From positions 1 to 20,226 of the forward strand of contig DHJK01000022.1 in NCBI GenBank assembly GCA_002404295.1: a stretch of 20,226 bases of DNA. The letters run 5' to 3'. Source of the stretch: Legionellales bacterium UBA4722 (lineage in GTDB: Bacteria > Pseudomonadota > Gammaproteobacteria > DSM-16500). The notes under the pieces are model-generated. The model searched no databases. It saw nothing but the letters and a program-made list of their open reading frames with translations, and was not told the origin of the DNA. Made by a program: the position numbers and the translations under genes. Shown here piece by piece: positions 16,209 to 20,226 of this stretch (positions are counted from its first letter, which is position 1; the number at the start of each line of letters is the position of its first letter).

Positions 16209-16293
16209 ATGAGCATACTATTATGTCGAGCGAGATTGCAAGTAACATATTAAATCAAAAGCGTACATTAATTACTTAACAGAATATAGATAA
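16209..16293 (+). pseudogene. Deletion scar of a type B paralogue
   Basis: 16209-16266 matches 13025-13082, the junction and first codons of paralogue 2, at about 53 of 58 bases, including the start of M-S-S-E-I. It is joined directly to 16267-16293, an exact copy of the last 27 bases of paralogue 2 (14605-14631). The frame opens at 16223 and closes after 18 codons at 16279; the attached tail is out of frame. This is what remains of an entire second copy of paralogue 2 after internal deletion. Confidence 0.85.
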
Positions 16294-16305
16294 AGTAGGT
16301 ATAAA

Positions 16306-17946
16306 ATGCAAAACATAGCTATGCAAACACTACCCAGCAAAATGCGGTTATTAACTTTTGTTATCTTAAGCATCATTATATTCAATTTTATTCTGGCGCC
16401 GGCTGTAAACATACTCTATTACGCCGCAGATGATTTTAGATATGCGTTTGGTGGCTTTTCTAAGGCTTGCAGCACGGATGATGGATTTTATTTTGTGTTG
16501 ACACTAGGTCGCCCCATACAGGCTTATATGGATTGCCTAAATTATAAATTGGGTTATACATTACAACATATGGCAGTAATTCGCTTTATTTCAGTGGTTT
16601 TAATGGGATGTGCAGCGGGATTTTTTGCAGAATGGCTTTGTTGTCTTGGGTTATCAATGGCGCCTGCTTTTTTTGCTGCAGGAAGTATCTTTTTGATACC
16701 ACAATTATATAGCGCAGCTATTATCATGGGAGCTGGTAGTGTCATTTCTCCATTAGTGCTGGTATTGCTTGCCTATGCGTGCATTCAGAAAGAAAGGATG
16801 GCCTTATCTGTCATTTTAATTTTATGTGCCTTGCTAACATATCCAGCAATGACATTTTTTTTCGGGACATTAATCTTAACAAAGGTATTATTTACGAATT
16901 TAGCTGATTGGCCTAAGACTCGTCGAGAGGTTGTGCTAGAAGTAGCCGTGTTTTGTGCAAGCTGTCTTATTTATTTTATCTATGCTTATTTCAATATGCA
17001 TTATCATCAACAGGCACCTGTTCCAGACGCGTATCGCCTGGATCATCCGAATTTAAATCCAATAGAAATGCTGAAGCGGGTTGTTTTGTTAGCCGATTTT
17101 TTTAATAAACTTTGGGCATTCCTCCCTTCAGGTAATATGTTAATACAAGGATGGACAACGATAGTATTGTTATTGGGAGGCGGCTTTATAGGGATAGTGC
17201 GCTTTATGAGTAGCCTATTTTATAAAAATAATAAAGAAATTGCTTTGGCTTATCTAGGCCAAGCTATTATAAGCGTTATGATGCTATGTATGTTGAGCAG
17301 TGCATTTGTTTTAGTTATACCTAAATTTTCATTTATCATGGACGCAGGCGAGCAATGGCTGCTATTTGGAGTGCTAGCAGCAGGTTGGGCATTAGTATTC
17401 TGGAGCGTTATGCAATGGAGCTTTATTTCCCCAAGCAGCTGGCAAAAATATATTATTACAATAGTAATGGGATTATTTTTTCTCGTCCAAGGTTATCAAG
17501 CTAATGTATATGCGATGGCTAAATCAATAGGCTTGAACCACTATATGAATTATTTTCAGAATATTATCTCCGATTATGTAAAAGAAAATAAGCAGCTACG
17601 TCGCATCCATTTCATCGTACCTCGATCGGAATATCCGTACGATAGCTTTTTTTCAGCAAATGCTGCTCTTGTACAAATACTAGGCCATGGAAAATACGAA
17701 CTGCAATGGTGTTCATTGGCGCGTGGTGTGCCGGGGGAGGAAAAAGATCATCAAAAAGAAGCCCTGGCTTGTATTAAAAAGCTACCTGAAAATGGCATTG
17801 GTGTGACTTATAGTTATCCAGATGAATCATATCAAAAAACAAATTCGATGCTCATTGTTGATATAAAGAAGGCAAATAATAGACGTGATTATTATTTCCA
17901 ATCGCTTAAACAATATTTTGGCATAGTAGACTGGCCATTGAGTTGA
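16306..17946 (+). CDS. GT-C-like polytopic membrane protein, paralogue 4 (type C)
   Basis: 546 aa, the longest of the four. The N-terminal 400 residues match paralogue 3 almost throughout, with D42-D43 in YYAADDFRYAFGG, DDGF at 58-61, GRPIQAYMDC and DAYRLDHPN. The C-terminal domain after GYQAN (396-400) differs from paralogues 1 and 3 and resembles paralogue 2 (YEL-WCSLARGV and VTYSY patterns), ending in an extra polar tail of about 25 residues found in none of the others. Compared with paralogue 3, 20 extra bases (16294-16313) precede the shared start region. They supply a TAGGT ribosome-binding site and the in-frame ATG at 16306; the ATG equivalent to that of paralogue 3 is at 16321, so either start is possible. 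A gtrA relic follows directly, overlapping its 3' end in another frame. Confidence 0.85.
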   Translation: MQNIAMQTLPSKMRLLTFVILSIIIFNFILAPAVNILYYAADDFRYAFGGFSKACSTDDGFYFVLTLGRPIQAYMDCLNYKLGYTLQHMAVIRFISVVLMGCAAGFFAEWLCCLGLSMAPAFFAAGSIFLIPQLYSAAIIMGAGSVISPLVLVLLAYACIQKERMALSVILILCALLTYPAMTFFFGTLILTKVLFTNLADWPKTRREVVLEVAVFCASCLIYFIYAYFNMHYHQQAPVPDAYRLDHPNLNPIEMLKRVVLLADFFNKLWAFLPSGNMLIQGWTTIVLLLGGGFIGIVRFMSSLFYKNNKEIALAYLGQAIISVMMLCMLSSAFVLVIPKFSFIMDAGEQWLLFGVLAAGWALVFWSVMQWSFISPSSWQKYIITIVMGLFFLVQGYQANVYAMAKSIGLNHYMNYFQNIISDYVKENKQLRRIHFIVPRSEYPYDSFFSANAALVQILGHGKYELQWCSLARGVPGEEKDHQKEALACIKKLPENGIGVTYSYPDESYQKTNSMLIVDIKKANNRRDYYFQSLKQYFGIVDWPLS

Positions 17947-18032
17947 AGTGTATCTTATTTGCGATCACTGTGACTATTAACACCCGTTATTTGATGCCGC
18001 GATATTGGGTATTTCCAGCGGATATTTCTTGA
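17931..18032 (+). pseudogene. Relic of a gtrA 3' end
   Basis: In the frame ending with TGA at 18030-18032 the DNA encodes CILFAITVTINTRYLMPRYW followed by VFPADIS. This aligns without gaps to the last segment of the intact GtrA-like protein (GILCSIGVTINVSYLMLRYW, then VFPLV), sharing VTIN, YLM and RYWVFP. The frame continues upstream into the 3' end of paralogue 4, where the similarity stops; there is no start codon or N-terminal part. About 27 codons survive. A second, diverged gtrA therefore once stood at this end of the array. Confidence 0.85.
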
Positions 18033-18057
18033 TAGGCAAGCACCTTCAGGGTAGACT
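18029..18057 (+). promoter_or_regulatory. Possible promoter for the E1 gene pair
   Basis: TTGATA (18029-18034, 5 of 6 consensus bases) and TAGACT (18052-18057, 4 of 6) are spaced by 17 nt, about 65 nt before the E1 alpha start. It overlaps the stop codon of the gtrA relic. The stretch 18058-18122 contains only a short GAACT/AGTTC inverted repeat and a weak ribosome-binding site. Confidence 0.4.
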
Positions 18058-18122
18058 TTCCTACACTAAAAATGAACTGAACTGAGTTCGATGAAGTTCG
18101 TACTTGAGGATTTGAGAATACT

Positions 18123-19088
18123 ATGATTGATCAAATAGTTACCGCTCGTTTGTATAAATCAATGCTGCTTATTCGCAGGATTGAGCTTAGAATTGCCGAA
18201 ATTTACCATACTGATGCGATTAAAAGCCCAGTGCATTTATCTGTAGGCCAAGAATCCATTGCAGTAGGTGTTTGTGATGCGTTGGAGAAGGATGATATTG
18301 TTTCCAATACCTATCGATGCCATGCCACTTACATTGCAAAAGGCGGCGATCTTAACAGCATGATGGCTGAGCTATACGGTAAAGAAACGGGTTGCGCGGG
18401 TGGTAAAGCAGGCTCTATGCATTTGGTGGATATCAAAAATGGTGTCATGGGTGCATCCGCAGTAGTGGGTACAACCATTCCAGTTGCAGCAGGTTATGCG
18501 TTAGCCATGCAAAAAGAAGCACTATTAACAGGTCGACGCCGCGTGATAGTCGCACTTTGTGGCGATGGCGGCACAGAAGAAGGTTGTTTTTACGAAACCA
18601 TTAATTTTGCTGCATTAAAAAAATTACCTATTATTTTTGTTGTCGAAAACAATAGACTTGCCATCCACACGCCGCTGGAAAAACGTTGGGCCACGGAGCG
18701 ACTTTGTGAGCGCATTGAAACGTATGGTATTAAAACCTATAAAATCGATGATGCCGATGTATTTAAAATCCGTGAAATAATGACTAATGCAATTGCTGCC
18801 ATTCGCGAAGGCACATCCGGGCCAATATTTATTGAGTGTGCAACTTATCGTTGGTTGGAGCATGTAGGTCCGCTGGATGATCATTCTGATTCTTATAGAG
18901 ACACCGCTGAATATCAATCTTGGAAAGACAAAGACCAAATTACCCGATTAGCAAACATGCTTGATGTAGAGACACGCACTCAAGTAGAGAATGAAGTCAC
19001 TCTCTTGATACAAGATGCAGAAAAATTTGCTGAAGAAAGTTCATATCCTGCTGCCGAGGAGTTATATACTCATGTTTACGCAAACTAA
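18123..19088 (+). CDS. TPP-dependent dehydrogenase E1 component, alpha subunit
   Basis: Alpha subunit of a pyruvate/acetoin/branched-chain 2-oxoacid dehydrogenase-type E1, 321 aa, normal length. The thiamine-diphosphate motif starts with GDG at 147-149 and ends with N177 (VVENN), spaced as usual. H68 in YRCHATYIAKG matches the conserved active-site His, and GGKAGSMH (93-100) is the family signature. E1 enzymes decarboxylate a 2-oxoacid and normally pass the acyl group to the lipoyl domain of an E2. No E2 or E3 gene is in the window. Its location after a polysaccharide locus raises the possibility of a carboligase-type role in sugar synthesis, but ordinary central metabolism is equally possible. 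The 3' end overlaps the beta-subunit gene by 17 bp, as expected for subunits made in equal amounts. Confidence 0.88.
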   Translation: MIDQIVTARLYKSMLLIRRIELRIAEIYHTDAIKSPVHLSVGQESIAVGVCDALEKDDIVSNTYRCHATYIAKGGDLNSMMAELYGKETGCAGGKAGSMHLVDIKNGVMGASAVVGTTIPVAAGYALAMQKEALLTGRRRVIVALCGDGGTEEGCFYETINFAALKKLPIIFVVENNRLAIHTPLEKRWATERLCERIETYGIKTYKIDDADVFKIREIMTNAIAAIREGTSGPIFIECATYRWLEHVGPLDDHSDSYRDTAEYQSWKDKDQITRLANMLDVETRTQVENEVTLLIQDAEKFAEESSYPAAEELYTHVYAN

Positions 19089-20166
19089 AGAAGACATACA
19101 GCAACATTCTAACACCCGGTTAATTCGCTACGTGGATGCGCTACGCGAAGCGTTTGAAGAAGAAATGGCACGTGATCCTAAGGTTTTTTTATTTGGATTG
19201 GATGTAGATGACCATAAGGGTATTCAGGGCTCCACTGTCGGGTTAAAAGAAAAATTTGGTGCCGATCGTGTGTTTGGTACGCCACTCTCTGAAGATGCGA
19301 TGACAGGAGTTGCGATTGGAGCAGCTATGGCAGGTTTACGTCCTATCCATGTTCATATTCGTATGGATTTCATGCTGCTTTGCATGAACCAGTTAATAAA
19401 TATGGCAGCAAAATCACATTATATTTATAACGGACAAGTGCAAGTACCGCTAGTTGTACGTACTATGATTGGTCGTTCATGGGGGCAGGGTGGGCAACAT
19501 TCGCAAGCGTTGCATTCCCTCTTTATGCATATTCCAGGTTTAAAAGTAGTAGCACCTGCTAATGCGCATGATGCAAAAGGCTGCATGATTTCAGCTATTC
19601 GAGACAATAACCCAGTGATTTTTATTGAGCATCGTTTACTGTATTCAACAGAAGGTTATGTACCTACAGAATCGTATGCAGTGCCCCTAGGCAAAGCACG
19701 TATTTTGACTGAAGGTACTGATATTACTATTGTGGCAATTTCACATATGGTGATGGAAGCACTGCGAGCTAAAAAACACTTAGAAGCCATCGGTATCAAT
19801 GCAGAAGTGATTGACCCTGTTACACTGTGGCCATTAGATATGGACACTATCATGCAATCCGTTAAAAAGACAAAAAGGCTGCTAGTTATAGATAATGCCT
19901 GGTTAACCTGCGGCGCAAGCAGTGAAATTTTAACGCGCGCACTGGAAATATGCCAAGAAGATGATATTGCTATCCCCTCTATGTCACGCATGGGATTTGC
20001 ACCCACCACTTGTCCTACTACAAGACCGTTGGAAAATTTATTTTATCCTAATGGGCGAACGATTGCAGTGAAAGCGCATCAAATGGTGAATGGCAAAAAG
20101 GCGGGGCTATGGGAACCTGCGATAGATGCAAAAACAGAAATTGATGCATTCAAAGGGCCATTTTAA
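19072..20166 (+). CDS. TPP-dependent dehydrogenase E1 component, beta subunit
   Basis: Beta subunit partner of the preceding gene. E74 in TPLSEDAMTGVAIGAAMAG (70-88) is the Glu that activates thiamine diphosphate, and GQGGQHSQ (138-145) carries the conserved His H143. The DF-x(5)-NQLINMAAK block (99-114) and the C-terminal transketolase-type domain (about 225-345) are present. The start at 19072 is preferred because GAGGAG (19056-19061) precedes it by 10 nt; an in-frame ATG at 19015 would add 19 residues lying inside the alpha gene with no family resemblance. At 364 aa it is somewhat longer than typical E1 beta (about 325), with extra residues at both ends. After the stop only a short AT-rich spacer and the beginning of a dispersed repeat remain. 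Confidence 0.88.
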   Translation: MFTQTKEDIQQHSNTRLIRYVDALREAFEEEMARDPKVFLFGLDVDDHKGIQGSTVGLKEKFGADRVFGTPLSEDAMTGVAIGAAMAGLRPIHVHIRMDFMLLCMNQLINMAAKSHYIYNGQVQVPLVVRTMIGRSWGQGGQHSQALHSLFMHIPGLKVVAPANAHDAKGCMISAIRDNNPVIFIEHRLLYSTEGYVPTESYAVPLGKARILTEGTDITIVAISHMVMEALRAKKHLEAIGINAEVIDPVTLWPLDMDTIMQSVKKTKRLLVIDNAWLTCGASSEILTRALEICQEDDIAIPSMSRMGFAPTTCPTTRPLENLFYPNGRTIAVKAHQMVNGKKAGLWEPAIDAKTEIDAFKGPF

Positions 20167-20205
20167 AAAGACTAGGGATTGTTGGTACCAGCTCACCTCA
20201 ACTAT

Positions 20206-20226
20206 TGTCATTGCGAGCGTGAGCGA
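20206..20226. repeat. Start of a dispersed ATTGCGAG-type repeat, cut by the window edge
   Basis: TGTCATTGCGAGCGTGAGCG at the window end has the wording of a widespread intergenic repeat (TCATTGCGAGCG-x-AGCGA). The outer arms of the palindrome at 8566-8672 share the TCATTGCGA core when read on the opposite strand. Only the first 21 bases are in view. Confidence 0.55.

Noticed and set aside
18076..18100. GAACT/AGTTC inverted repeat and GTTCG direct repeat before the E1 genes, sharing GAGTTCGAT with the palindrome at 8566-8672
   Set aside because: The shared word is only 9 nt and the stem about 5 bp; too short to call an operator or a repeat copy.
18624..18938. 104-codon open frame on the - strand
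   Set aside because: Shadow of the E1 alpha gene; the composition follows the coding strand and no protein features are visible.
19015..19071. Upstream in-frame ATG for the E1 beta subunit
   Set aside because: It lies inside the alpha gene and adds 19 residues unlike the family; the ATG at 19072 has GAGGAG at good spacing.
19656..20009. 117-codon open frame on the - strand
   Set aside because: It is the complement of the strongly conserved E1 beta C-terminal domain, with no recognisable motif or ribosome-binding site.
1..20226. CRISPR arrays, tRNA or rRNA genes, transposases
   Set aside because: No regularly spaced direct repeats, no cloverleaf or rRNA-like segment, and no transposase-like protein were seen on either strand by eye.

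Overview
This 20.2-kb window is an AT-rich, densely packed stretch of bacterial chromosome in which every convincing gene lies on the + strand. The gene families, short spacings and intergenic palindromes suit a gammaproteobacterium, perhaps of the Legionellales (Coxiella, Aquicella or Rickettsiella-like). That placement is an impression from family resemblance and was not tested. The window is dominated by a surface-polysaccharide (LPS/O-antigen type) locus. No stretch longer than 300 bases lacks a gene; the longest gap is 2540-2777.

Layout. 110-907 is an unrecognised membrane protein, followed by a hairpin and a good sigma70-like promoter (1002-1030). 1066-2539 is a GtrB-like polyprenyl-phosphate glycosyltransferase overlapping a GtrA-like flippase. 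A 155-bp palindromic element (2546-2700) separates this pair from a long run of closely spaced genes. That run starts with four nucleotide-sugar redox genes: an epimerase-type SDR, a UDP-glucose dehydrogenase homologue whose catalytic Cys is replaced by Thr, a classical SDR and a Gfo/Idh/MocA oxidoreductase. Next come the four steps that make nucleotide-activated D-glycero-D-manno-heptose (HddA kinase, HddC-like nucleotidyltransferase, GmhA-like isomerase, GmhB phosphatase), interrupted at 8547-8756 by a second palindrome and a broken copy of the hddC 3' end. A transaldolase-like protein and a SAM methyltransferase follow.

11409-17946 holds four large paralogous polytopic membrane proteins with an acidic DD motif after the first membrane segment, resembling GT-C glycosyltransferases. 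The array records its own history. The third gene has the N-terminal part of the fourth joined to the C-terminal part of the first. After it lies a scar made of the first codons of the second gene fused to that gene's last 27 bases. This is what unequal crossing-over between genes one and four, followed by deletion of the extra copy of gene two, would leave. After gene four sits a relic of a gtrA 3' end.

The window ends with E1 alpha and beta subunits of a 2-oxoacid dehydrogenase-type enzyme (18123-20166) and the beginning of a dispersed ATTGCGAG-type repeat.

Inferred joint function: the redox and heptose genes make one or more unusual activated sugars; GtrB loads a sugar on undecaprenyl phosphate, GtrA flips it, and the GT-C-like proteins transfer it to a growing glycan on the periplasmic side. 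The most novel elements are the recombining GT-C array and the Cys-less dehydrogenase.
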